Positions 9,867-20,171 of a stretch of DNA of 64,000 nt are shown here, piece by piece (within the stretch, counting starts at the first letter, position 1; every line of letters starts with the position of its first letter). The notes beneath the pieces are model-generated. The model saw only the letters and a list, made by a program, of their open reading frames with translations, was not told the origin of the DNA and searched no databases. A program made the translations under genes and the position numbers. Origin of the DNA: Roseiarcus sp963820775 (GTDB lineage Bacteria; Pseudomonadota; Alphaproteobacteria; Rhizobiales; Beijerinckiaceae). The stretch is from positions 62,001 through 126,000 of the forward strand of contig CAWGBF010000015.1 in the NCBI GenBank assembly GCA_963820775.1, written 5' to 3'.

Positions 9867-9942
9867 TGAGCTGGACCCCGGATTTAGGACCATTGGCTAA
9901 GGTGTGAAATGTCCTGCTCTGTCGCAACCGATGGAGCGAGAA

Positions 9943-10236
9943 ATGACGAAGTCACGCGAGAAGTTTGATGCGGCGTTCAAGGCGAAGATTGCGCTCGAGG
10001 CGCTGCGCGAGGATGCGACGGTTCCGGAACTGGCGAAGCGGCACGGGGTGCATCCGAACCAGATTTACGCCTGGAAGAAGCAGGTTCTCGACAATGCGGC
10101 GATCCTGTTCGCCCGAGGGGCGAGCGGTTCGGGGGATGACGAGGAGGAGCGCGAGCGCGAGACGGCCAAGCTCTACGCCAAGATCGGCCAACTGACGGTC
10201 GAACGGGATTTCTTGGCCAGGAGGCCAGGGCGATGA
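9943..10236 (+). CDS. IS3-family transposase OrfA (helix-turn-helix)
   Basis: Small DNA-binding subunit of an IS3 transposase. A transposase_8-type HTH (AFKAKIALEALREDATVPEL, then RHGVHPNQIYAWKKQ) is followed by a charged coiled-coil tail (EERERETAKLYAKIGQLTVE). ATG 9943 is chosen because GGAG lies 7 bases upstream; ATG 9931 and 9904 are in frame. The end overlaps the ATG of orfB at 10233, as usual in this family, where OrfAB is made by frameshifting. Confidence 0.88.
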   Translation: MTKSREKFDAAFKAKIALEALREDATVPELAKRHGVHPNQIYAWKKQVLDNAAILFARGASGSGDDEEERERETAKLYAKIGQLTVERDFLARRPGR

Positions 10237-11181
10237 GCGCACCCGATCGAAGAGCGATGGTCGAACGGCCTGGCAAGGACCTGTCGGTGCGTCGCCAATG
10301 CGCGCTTGTGGCGTGACGCGCGCGGGGGTCTACCGCGCCAAGCCCCTCGCCGGGGCCGACGATCTGGCGGTGATGCGCCGGATCGACGAACTGCATCTCG
10401 AACTTCCGTTCTACGGCTCGCGGCGAATGACCTTCGAACTCAACAAGGAAGGCCGTGGGGTCAACCGCAAGCGAGTGCGGCGGTTGATGCGGGTGATGGG
10501 GATCGAGGCGCTGGTTCCGCGCCCCGGCACGAGCAAAGCCGCGCCCGGGCACAAGATATACCCCTACCTGCTGCGCGGCCTGAAGATTGTCGAGCCGAAC
10601 CACGTTTGGGCGGCCGACGTGACCTACATCCCGATGGCGTGCGGCTTCCTCTATCTGGTGGCGATCATCGATTGGGCCAGCCGAGCGGTTCTGGCGTGGC
10701 GGCTGTCGAACACCAACGATGCGAGCTTCTGCGCGGCGGCGCTGGAAGAGGCGCTGCTTCGGTTCGGAAAGCCACGGATTTTCAATAGCGACCAGGGCTC
10801 CACTTTCACCGCCGAGGCTTTCGCCGGCAAGCTCGCGGCGGCCGGCGTCGAGATTTCGATGGACGGACGCGGCCGCTTCATGGACAACATTTTCATCGAA
10901 CGGCTGTGGCGCTCGATCAAGTATGAAGAAGTGCATTTGAAAGCCTACGCCGATGGCTGCGAGGCGCGGTCCGGCATCAGTTCCTGGATGACCTTCTACA
11001 ATTTTCGGCGCCCTCACCAGGCGATGAACAACCAAATGCCGATGGCCGTGTGGCGCGGCGGCATGGACAAAATCGAGGCGGGGCGAAGGCTGTGGATATG
11101 CCGCTTCGCTTGGACAACGCAAACGCGTTGCCCACATACCCACAGCAGAGACAGAAGCACCGAGAAGCAGCTGATTCTTGA
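10233..11181 (+). pseudogene. IS3-family transposase OrfB, frameshifted
   Basis: rve-type DDE integrase. Catalytic positions are visible: Asp in WAADVTYIP, Asp in NSDQGS, Glu in NIFIERLW. Starting from ATG 10233 the frame stops near 10314; the HTH_21 and catalytic parts lie in the next frame from about 10300 (GVTRAGVYRAKPL), which suggests a one-base deletion. A second shift near 11075 restores a tail resembling LDNANALPTYPQQRQKHREA and a stop at 11179-11181. Without that shift the frame runs out through the right inverted repeat. The copy is probably inactive. Confidence 0.75.
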
Positions 11182-11250
11182 AGGACAAGGGCAGGCGAGA
11201 TCACACCTTAAATTCAACCCCTCGTGGTCCTACGGATGGGGTCCAGTTCA

Positions 11251-12510
11251 GAGTGTGAACCCGCTTCGCCCATTTCTCCCGCAGCGTCTCGCCTTGCGTG
11301 CCGCGGATATCGATGCCGGTCAGCCCACCAGTCACCGCGTCGAAACGTGTGGCCAAGACAAGAACGTCCAGGTCATGCCCGCCGGCGGTCGTCGTGATCC
11401 CGCTGCGCGTCACTCTTTCGATTGGGGTTTTACGGAGATCGACAAGACTCAAATTGGGCTGATTGAAGATCTCGAAGAAGTTCTGTTCAAGTGAGGGCCG
11501 CTTGGCGCCATAGGGGTGAATTGGCTTCGTCGGCGCGAGTAACTCGGCAAGAGCGGGATCCTTGATGCGAGCTCGCGTTTTGTCGCGCCAAAAGTCGTAG
11601 GCGGCGCGGTTTGATCGTTCATTCGTGAGGATGTCGTTGAACGAGCCAACCCACGGCGCCGGGCCACCGATCTCCCAAATGCGTTCGAGCGTCGCTCGCC
11701 GCTCGTCCTCGGACACCTCGCACGCGGACCTGTCGAGGAATTGATAGTCGAATCCTCCGAAGGTCGTCCTGCGCTTTTGGTGCGCCTATGGATAGCCCTC
11801 CTTCATGCGGCGGATCGTGTCGTCGTCGAGCTTCCTCTGTCGCATCGGCAAAGCCAAATTAGGCGTGCGCTGGAAGACGGTGAGGTGAGCCGCCATGCTG
11901 GCGGCTTCCTGGGCCACCTGCACGCCGCTCGCTCCTGTCCCGACGACCCCGACCCGCTTGCCGGCCAGTCAAGGCCTTGCTGTGGCCAAAGCGCCGTATG
12001 ATGGTGCTCCCCAGCGAAATCGTTCAGGCCCGGCAGCGCCGGGACATAGGGCTTTGCACCCAGGCCGATGCAGAGCACGAAATAGCGGGCCCTCGTCACG
12101 GAGCCGTCGCTTGAACGGACAGTCCAACGATTGCGCGCCGGATCGAACTCTGCCTCGGCTACGCGCCTGTTGAAGCGAATGTCCTGACTGAGGCCGAGTT
12201 TCTCGTCCACGTAGTGGAAATACGCGCGGATTTCCTGCCACAAGGGATAGAGCTCGCTGAACCTCCAGTCTCGCCACAGGTCGTCGCGCGAAAACTGATA
12301 CATTGGCCCGGGAGAATCGACGCGAGCCCCAGGGTAACAATTCCAGTACCAGACGCAGCCCGGACCGTCCCCGGCCTCGAACACAACGGACATGCCCATG
12401 CCACGCAGGCGGTCAAGTAGATAGAAACCGGCAAATCCCGCGCCGACGATGATGACGTCGAGGCCTTCGTTCTTACTGTTGCTCGTCCGGTTGGCTTCGG
12501 TGGTGCTCAT
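11251..12510 (-). pseudogene. Flavin-containing (Baeyer-Villiger type) monooxygenase, broken and truncated by the IS3 element
   Basis: The ATG is at 12508-12510. The N-terminus has the FAD motif IIVGAGFAGFYLLDRLR, then YPGARVDSPG, typical of cyclohexanone-monooxygenase-like enzymes. The frame breaks near 11950-11990, continues in another frame (NLALPMRQRKLDDD), meets an in-frame TAG at 11786-11788, and goes on through WVGSFNDIL and DVLVLATRFDAVTGGL. It then runs into the IS3 right end after LREKWAKR; the last part of the protein is missing. So there are three separate lesions: frameshift, stop codon and IS truncation. It is divergent from the LysR-type gene at 12715, which was probably its regulator. 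Confidence 0.82.
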
Positions 12511-12714
12511 CTTGTCCCAACCCCTTCGCCGGATCAGCACGCGGCCTTCGCGCCACCGACGTTCAGAGCGTGGCGGGCGATGGATGAAGCTGGCGCCGAT
12601 CCGAGAAAGACGAATGCGTTGACGTGGCCCAGAGATAGAGGCTGCCAAAGTTTGAACAATGGGCCGTAGCTCCAAACATATCGGACTCGATTGTCCGCAA
12701 TGGAGGGTCCGCGG

Positions 12715-13641
12715 ATGGACAGCCTGGGATCACTGAATGCCTTCGTTCGGGCGGTGGAAGCCCGAAGTTTCACGGTTGCGGGACGGCAACTCGGCGTGTC
12801 GTCGTCGGCGATCGGCAAGGCAGTGGCGCGGATGGAGGAACGGCTCCGGGTACGCCTCCTCCACCGCAGCACGCGTAGCATTACACTAACCGCGGGGGGC
12901 GCCTTATTCCTCGAACACTGACGGCGCATCTTTTCAGAAATCGAAGCGGCCGAGATTGAATTGTCTCAGACGCACGAGGCCCCGCGCGGCACATTGCGTG
13001 TCGGCCCGTTGATCGGCATCTTGATGATGCCGACTCTCGTCGCCTTCATGCGAGCCTATCCCGAGATAGTGTTGGATCTCGATTTCAGCGACCGGGTCGT
13101 CGATGTGATCGAGGAGGGCTTCGACGCGGTAGTGCGCTTCGCCGAGATCGGCGACTTGCGTTTGATGTCCCCGGCTCTGGGCCTATATCGCCGACGCCTC
13201 GTCGCGGCCCCGGCCTATCTGGCTGCGAAGGGTGTCCCTCTGATCCCGGACGACCTCAAGGCGCACGCGTGCCTGCACCACAAGTTTCCGACCAGCGGAA
13301 GGTTCGAGCGGTCGCCGGTGCTGTCCGAGCATGCCGGCGGCGAGACCGAACCCAGGACAGCTGTGGCAAGCACAACTGAACCGCTGATCTACATGGCTGA
13401 ACAAGGCCTGGGGATCGCCTATCTGCCCGACTTCGCGATAGGCCGGCAACTTCGAGAAGGCCTACTCGTCACCGTGCTCGACGGCTACACAGATCGGTCC
13501 GGACCTCTTCGGGTCCTATGGCCGTCGAGCCGGCATCTCTCTCGCAAGCTCAGAGTATTCGTGGACTTTCTCGCCGCGAACCTTGTCCCCGCCGTCGAAG
13601 GCGAAGCAGATACAGCCGTAGCCAGCCGGATAGGTTGCTAA
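12715..13641 (+). pseudogene. LysR family transcriptional regulator with an in-frame stop
   Basis: N-terminal LysR HTH (LNAFVRAVEARSFTVAGRQL), then a substrate-binding domain of the LysR_substrate type (APRGTLRVGPLIG to the C-terminus). The reading frame is uniform but interrupted by TGA at 12919-12921, in the place where homologues read roughly LFLERCRRI; a Cys or Arg codon changed to TGA would explain it. ATG 12715 is chosen because GGAGGG lies upstream. The domain after the stop could restart only without the HTH. It is transcribed divergently from the broken monooxygenase, so target and regulator are both inactivated. Confidence 0.82.
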
Positions 13642-13818
13642 GCGGGATCGATCTCCATCCTCCCAAGCCCAGCCGCGGCCCAGCGGCGATAGCATCGGTG
13701 CGGCCGGCCTCTAGGATTTGAGCGATGGTCCCGATGGGTCGCCCTGGTCTCACCGAGAAGCGACCATGCCGATTGTCAATGGCGTCGCGAAAGACGCGGC
13801 GCGCCGATCCATGAGGGG

Positions 13819-14100
13819 ATGTACCGGGATCACGGCGATTGGCAGAAGCGCCGCGCGCTCTTCCATGCGGCGAAAGCGGCGCTTCGAGCGGCCTCGCAAA
13901 GAACCGGCGTGCCTGTGGACGACATCCTGGGCCGACAGAGGCGCTCCGCCTGGCGTTTCTTCGATGATCGGGACCACACGACCGTCCTGCATTCGCTGCG
14001 CCGCATGGAGAATCGGGCCGCCAAAGATCCTGAGCTTCACGCGTACATGACCTCGGTCAGGCAGATGTTCCCGAGCCACCGGCCCCCCGCTGGCCATTGA
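13819..14100 (+). CDS. Stand-alone DnaA domain IV-like protein
   Basis: 93 residues. The middle, VPVDDILGRQRRS, followed by DDRDHTTVLHSLRRMENRAAKDPEL, matches the C-terminal DNA-binding domain of DnaA, where the DHTTVLHA signature contacts the DnaA box. No AAA+ domain is present. Compared with DnaA about 25-30 residues are missing between GRQRRS and DDRDHTT, so part of the helical bundle is absent and binding may be weakened. ATG 13819 has GAGGGG directly upstream. Small free-standing DnaA-C proteins are known in rhizobial accessory regions. An adjacent DUF3991 fragment supports an element origin. Confidence 0.6.
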   Translation: MYRDHGDWQKRRALFHAAKAALRAASQRTGVPVDDILGRQRRSAWRFFDDRDHTTVLHSLRRMENRAAKDPELHAYMTSVRQMFPSHRPPAGH

Positions 14101-14351
14101 TCAGGCGGCCCTGATCGCGGCAGGGATTTCCTGTTCGCGCCATCGCCTCCGATCCTTCGCCTGGTGAGCGAAGGAGAAAAGGATGGCTACCGCTAGCGCC
14201 GGCCCCGCCGACAAGGGTTCGTCGCGGGGCTCCCGCGCGTTCCGCGCGCCCTTGCAGCGCGCCCGCCTCGCGGTCGGTGGGCAGGGGCAGGGGCGAAGAG
14301 AAGCCTAAGGCCAGACAGCCGAGCTCCTGCGCTCAAACGCAAGGAGCGATC

Positions 14352-14567
14352 ATGAGCGACCCGGAAATCGAAGAGCTGCGCGACAAGGTGCATTGCGCCG
14401 TCGTGCTCGAGCGTACACTGCCGCCCTGGATGCTCGACCGGAAGGAGAGCACCAAGCTCAGCCTGAAGTATCGCCGCGGAAAGGGCGAGATCCTGATCGT
14501 CAGCCACGGCGGTAAAGGCTGGTGGGATCCGACCAGCGACGCCAAGGGTGCAGTAGTTAAGACTTAA
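14352..14567 (+). pseudogene. N-terminal fragment of a DUF3991/TOPRIM-domain protein
   Basis: 71 residues from ATG 14352. The segment CAVVLERTL...ESTKLSLKYRRGKGEI...SHGGKGWWDP followed by SDAKG is typical of the N-terminal part of DUF3991/TOPRIM proteins, which are carried by plasmids and integrative elements and resemble primase-type enzymes. In those proteins the chain continues after SDAKGD into further domains. Here it stops a few codons later, exactly where the IS481 remnant begins, so the gene was cut by that insertion. The rest of the protein is not seen in the window. Confidence 0.7.
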
Positions 14568-15490
14568 TCTGACAGTTGGTGTCATAGCTGAGGGGGAAGC
14601 GGAGGCCGGGCGCGGAGTGGTCGGGGTTCGCAGCGCCCGGCCTCGGCGTTTCGAAAGGACACCGACGATGACCAAGGAACAGAAGATCATCCGCGCCAAG
14701 GTAGGGCTGCTGGAGTTGGCCAGGCAGCTCGGCAATGTCAGCCAGGCCTGCAAAATGATGGGCTACGCGCGCGACAGTTTCTATCGCTTCAAGGAGCTTT
14801 ACGACGCCGGCGGCGAATTGGCGCGGCAAGAGCTGACGCGGCGCAAACCGATCTTGAAGAACCGCACGCCGCCCGACGTTGAGGCGATCATCGAGGCGAT
14901 CATCGTCGAGCTTTCGCTGGACCGGCCGGCTTATGGCCAAATCCGCATCGCCAACGAGCTTCGCAAAGCTCGGCCATTCGATTTCGCCGGCCGGGGTGCG
15001 CGGGGTCTGGCAACGCCATGATCTTGAGACGATGAAGAAACGGCTCAAGGCGCTCGAAGCCAAGGTCGCTTGAGGCAAGGCCTGGGGCTGACCGAAAGCC
15101 AGCTCGCCGCGTTGGAGAAGGCCAAGAGCGAAAAGGAGGCGCATGGCGAGTTCGAGAGCGAATGTCCGAGCTCTTGCGGCGCCCAGGATACCTGTCTCAC
15201 GTCGGCAACATGAAGGGGGTCGGCCGCAGCTGCCAGCAGACCTTCATCGACACCTACGCTAAGGCCGCCCTCGCCAAGCTCTATGATCGCAAGACGCCGA
15301 TCACCGCGGCTGCTCTCGTCAACGATCGCGTCGTGCCGTTCTATGATGCGAGGGAGGTGAGGCTCTGCCGTGTGCTGACTGATCGCGGCACGGAATATTG
15401 CGGCAACCCCGAGCACCACGAATATGAGCTCTACCTGGCGCTCGAGGATATCGACCATTGGCGCGCCAAGACCAAGAGCCCGCAACCGAC
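14560..15490 (+). mobile_element. IS481-family element, degraded and 3'-truncated
   Basis: The left end lies at about 14560-14575, next to CTGACAGTTGGTGTCA, a stretch seen near the ends of this IS group. The transposase begins at 14668 and its coding similarity is lost abruptly after KTKSPQ near 15485, before the third catalytic residue. No right inverted repeat is recognised. Boundaries are approximate. Confidence 0.65.
14668..15485 (+). pseudogene. IS481-family transposase, frameshifted and truncated
   Basis: ATG 14668 opens the HTH part (KIIRAKVGLLELARQLGNVS, then GYARDSFYRFKELYD). The frame changes near 14975 (continuing as ISPAGVRGVWQRHDLETMKK), again near 15070, and again near 15185. 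After that the catalytic core reads DTYAKAALAKLYDRKTPI and LTDRGTEYCGNPEHHEYELY. The last conserved residues are DIDHWRAKTKSPQ; the C-terminal part with the catalytic Glu is lost. Inactive remnant. Confidence 0.78.
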
Positions 15491-16051
15491 TGATGTGATC
15501 GACAAGTGTCTTCTTTCGGGATCTGATTCTTGCGCGATCTGCGCTATTTTCCTCTCGCGCATGGGTGACCGCGCGGCGAAGAGCAGGGCGCGAGGCGCAA
15601 GCCCTGCCGCGCAGCCTTCACCGTCGCCCCTCGGTTGCGGCGCCCGTGCGCACCCGCTTGGGACCACGCGGGTTCCAACCGGAGACGAAGCGCGCGTAGG
15701 CCGTCTCGGCTTGCTCGACCCATCCGCGCTCCTGATCGCGATGGCTCTTGATATGGCTCTTGATATTGTACGCGTGGGCCGCGCCTCTTTGGCCACGCGC
15801 CGTCTTGTAATGGCATCGTCGAGCGCTGGGTCCAAAGTTACAATGAGGAAAGGCAGCGGCCATCCGCCGATGGCGCGGCAATCGCGGTTCGGCGAGGGCC
15901 AGAGCCCTGATCGGCCTGATAAGCCCGTAAACCGCCGAGGGTAGGCCGGGTTAACTCACCGAGCCTATTTCACATTACGCGCTCGCCCGCGTCGGCGCGT
16001 GGTCGGCTTCGGGGCCGCATGACAACGGCCCCGTGCCCGACATCTCGCTGA
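15486..16051. other. No recognisable gene; groEL 3' region
   Basis: Open frames here have arginine-rich, shadow-like compositions and none resembles a known protein. A direct repeat of ATGGCTCTTGAT occurs twice in tandem near 15739-15764. A GC-rich hairpin (GGGGCCG 16011-16017 with CGGCCCC 16026-16032) lies downstream of groEL on the minus strand and may end that transcript, although no T-run follows. Confidence 0.4.
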
Positions 16052-17689
<1,638 letters not shown>

Positions 17690-17729
17690 GATGTTCAATC
17701 CATGGTTCGAGATGAGGGGATAGGCGGCG

Positions 17730-18047
17730 TCAGGCCGCTTTTTTCTTCGTGGCGCTTGCGCCCTCGATCACACCCATGACGTCGGACTCCTTCATGATTA
17801 AAAGGTCCTCGCCGTCGATCTTGACCTCGGTGCCGGACCATTTGCCGAACAGCACCCGATCGCCCGCTTTGAGTTCGAGTACCACTAGCTTGCCGCTCTC
17901 GTCCCGAGCGCCAGGCCCCACGGCGATGACCTCGCCCTCCTGCGGCTTCTCTTTGACAGTGTCGGGAATAATGATGCCGCCCCTTGTCTTTTCCTCTCCT
18001 TCGATGCGGCGGATGACGACACGATCGTGCAATGGACGGAATTTCAT
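17730..18047 (-). CDS. groES: 10-kDa co-chaperonin GroES
   Basis: Co-chaperonin that caps GroEL, 105 residues from ATG 18047 (MKFRPLHDRVVIRRIEG). The mobile-loop region EEKTRGGIIIPD and the roof segment are visible, and there is a short lysine-rich tail (ATKKKAA) longer than in most GroES proteins. A start 13 codons further upstream is possible but would add residues absent from the family. It is followed by groEL. Upstream I see no full CIRCE element. Confidence 0.97.
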   Translation of the reverse strand: MKFRPLHDRVVIRRIEGEEKTRGGIIIPDTVKEKPQEGEVIAVGPGARDESGKLVVLELKAGDRVLFGKWSGTEVKIDGEDLLIMKESDVMGVIEGASATKKKAA

Positions 18048-18580
18048 GGGCTTCGCTCCCGGTTTGACCTGCGATGCCGGCCTCACGCTAAGATGCGCTG
18101 GCGTTCGGCTCGGGTCCTAAGCCCGATGTAGATAGTTGCCCTTTGCGCGAGCGCCAAGCCTGTTGGGTACTCCCGACACCATTTAACGGGAATAGTTCCG
18201 GTGGGCACGGGAGCACTCTAAGTTTGCGAGGCGCCTAAGTTCCTCGACGGTGAGCACATGCCCTCTCGCGCGGTTTTGTTATTACGATCGGCAGGTGTGT
18301 CTCTTTCTGCATGTGCTCCACGATGGCAAGTGCATCGATTGCGCTGTCCAGATGATTCCGGGTCACGCCTGCTGCTCTTGTTTACGCGGAGATCGAGAAC
18401 ACCGACTGCCTTCCTCCAACGATCACGCTTTAGCGGCGGATCGCAAAACTTGAATCCCAGTCACAGCCACTCGGCGCGACTTGCCCAAAATGCCGCTTCT
18501 GGCTTTCCCGTTCGACAGCTACCGCGCCTTCTCGCATCAGATAGGCCCCTCTCCGTCGAGCCGGAGATGCCCGCGTCGCA
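18048..18580. other. groESL upstream region and fdxA downstream region
   Basis: No gene is supported. On the minus strand upstream of groES the stretch near 18207-18225 reads CTTAGAGTGCTCCCG, which contains only one half (GAGTGCT) of a CIRCE-type inverted repeat; the matching TTAGCACTC half is absent at the usual 9-base spacing. I cannot name a sigma-32 promoter with confidence. The rest (18250-18580) has no meaningful frame. Confidence 0.4.
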
Positions 18581-18916
18581 TCAATCGCCCGCGCCGGGAT
18601 TTGGTAAGAAGAATTGGAATTTGTCCGGCTTCCCCTCCCAATCCTTAGAGTCAGACGGAGGCGGTTTTTTCATCGTAATGTTTGGCCAAACTTTCGTGAA
18701 TTCGGCATTCAGCCGCAACCATTTCTCGAGCCCCGGATCGGTGTCCGGCTTGATCGCGTCAACTGGGCATTCCGGCACGCAAACCCCGCAATCAATGCAC
18801 TCGTCGGGATGGATGACGAGCATGTTCTCGCCCTCATAGAAGCAGTCCACAGGGCACACTTCGACGCAATCCATGATCTTGCAATGAATGCAGTTCTCGT
18901 CGACGACATAGGTCAA
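18581..18916 (-). CDS. fdxA: 7Fe ferredoxin FdxA
   Basis: Low-potential electron carrier with one 3Fe-4S and one 4Fe-4S cluster. The N-terminal cysteines follow the pattern ENCIHCKIMDCVEVCPVDC, and the second set is DECIDCGVCVPECPVDA; a long C-terminal extension ends at NPGAGD. The start is best placed at TTG 18916 (first residues TYVVDENC), because GAGGGG lies 7-8 bases upstream and family members start there. ATG 18934 would add six residues (PRGRQ after Met) and has no SD. The protein is then 111 residues. It stands alone; no partner oxidoreductase is adjacent. Confidence 0.95.
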   Translation of the reverse strand: MTYVVDENCIHCKIMDCVEVCPVDCFYEGENMLVIHPDECIDCGVCVPECPVDAIKPDTDPGLEKWLRLNAEFTKVWPNITMKKPPPSDSKDWEGKPDKFQFFLPNPGAGD

Positions 18917-18934
18917 TTGTCGTCCCCTCGGCAC

Positions 18935-19243
18935 ATCGCTTGTGGAATGCTTTAGCGAAGTGCCTCATGGGTGAGGCGAGCGTCGCCCCCGTTACTTTCA
19001 ATCGTAGCAGTCAATTGTGTTCAATTTAGCCCGCAGTTGGCGGCAGCATTGTCCTCTCCCCTACGCAAACATTTGATGTGGCTTGAGACGCTGCCGTCTC
19101 GGCTCCGTCTTCGGCCGGAATGCGCCCAACCTCGCCGTTCAGACGGTGGTCACAACAACTCCAAACCAGCCATCGAGGCGACGGACCGAATCGACGGCCG
19201 CGTTTTGATCTATTGCATAAATTCGCCGGCCCCTAGGACGTAG
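18935..19243. other. Intergenic, nothing recognised
   Basis: The stretch between fdxA and the IS5-family element contains no supported gene. The fdxA promoter should lie at 18935-19000 on the minus strand, but I cannot pick out a clear -35/-10 pair. Confidence 0.4.
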
Positions 19244-20085
19244 TGACGATTTAACTATCTGGGCCAGATGACGATGGCGGCGAGTTTGACGAAGCCCATG
19301 AAGTTGGCCAGCAGCTTGTCGTAGCGTGTCGCGACGCGGCGGAATTGCTTGAGCTTGTTGAAGAAGCGCTCAATGATGTTGCGCTCCTTGTAGAGCTCGG
19401 CGTCATAGGGAGGCTTGAACGTGCGGTTCCGCTTGGGCGGAATGACAGGCTCGCCGCCGCTTTCAGTGATCTCGGCGCACAAATGATCGGCGTCGTAGCC
19501 TTTGTCGGCGATTGTGGCGTCAGGGGTGAAGCCTTCGATCAGTTCGTGCGCGAAGGCGATGTCGCTGCGTTGGCCTGGCGAGCCGATTAGGCGCACCGAA
19601 TTGCCAAGCGCATCGCCGGCGGCGTGCATTTTGGTGCTCAGGCCGCCGCGGGAGCGGCCAAGGCCTTGGGCGTCCGCCCCCTTTTTGCCGGCGAGCGCCG
19701 GCAGCCTGCTGATGCGCCCCCGCGATGGTGGAGTCGATCATCAGCCATTCCAGATCCGCTTCGCGCGCCAAGGCGGCGAGGATGTCGTCCAGAACGCCCA
19801 TCTCGATCCAGCGGTAATAGCGGCGCTTTACGGTTTCGTAGTCGCCCAATCGCTCAGGCAGATCGCGCCAGCGCCCGCCTGAGCGGGCCATCCACAAGAG
19901 CGCGTTCAGAAACCGGCGATTGTCGGTGCGCGGACCCGCTTGCCCTTCCGGCCGCCGGGCACAAACTCCTTAAGCCGCTCCCACTGGTCATCTCGAAGCC
20001 TGTCACAATCCAAAGCCGATCTCCCCAAAATCAGCCTTGAATCCAATTCGCATCCTCTTGAGAATCCCCGTTCCCTAAATCGTCA
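19244..20085 (-). mobile_element. IS5-family insertion sequence (about 842 bp)
   Basis: Short terminal inverted repeats of TGACGATTTA at 19244-19253 and its inverse at 20076-20085 enclose a two-part IS5-family transposase on the minus strand. Size and organisation fit the IS427-like group, in which two overlapping frames are joined by frameshifting. I do not see a clear target duplication: the left flank ends GTAG and the right flank begins TCGC. Confidence 0.78.
19255..20013 (-). pseudogene. IS5-family transposase, two or more frames
   Basis: From a likely TTG at 20013 the N-terminus reads LRDDQWERLKEFVPGGRKGK, then a frame change near 19935 leads to RFLNALLWMARSGGRWRDLP. The first catalytic Asp is in MIDSTIAGAHQQAAG. 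Near 19680-19700 (a G/C-run) the frame changes again into STKMHAAGDALGNSV. The second Asp lies in IADKGYDADH and the Glu in NIIERFFNKLKQFRRVATRYDK (cited only in part). The second change may be the programmed frameshift of this IS group; the first looks like a defect. Confidence 0.75.
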
Positions 20086-20171
20086 TCGCAACCTAGAAGT
20101 CCAGCACCGGCATGACCGTGACCGGGCGACGCCCGGACTTGATTGTTTGCTGTTACCGCGAGGTTTGAAAA

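Larger units (their letters stand above)
9867..11250 (+). mobile_element. IS3-family insertion sequence
   Basis: Imperfect 26-bp terminal inverted repeats: the left end 9867-9892 begins TGAGCTGGACCCC and the right end 11225-11250 is the inverse, beginning TGAACTGGACCCC; both end in TAGGACCA. Length is 1384 bp. Inside are orfA and orfB of an IS3 transposase. I see no matching short target duplication: the 4 bases outside the left end (aatc) and right end (gagt) differ. The right flank is the middle of a flavin monooxygenase gene whose missing end is not found on the left, so a deletion or rearrangement followed the insertion. Confidence 0.85.

Noticed and set aside
9977..11188. 403-codon minus-strand frame across the IS3 element
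   Set aside because: Opposite the transposase genes; composition of a shadow.
13718..14050. Frame encoding MPIVNGVAKDAARRSMRG as the N-terminus of the DnaA-IV protein
   Set aside because: It would need a frameshift, while ATG 13819 has its own good SD and keeps the whole domain.
18207..18225. CIRCE element upstream of groES
   Set aside because: Only one half-site is present; the second half at 9-base spacing is missing.
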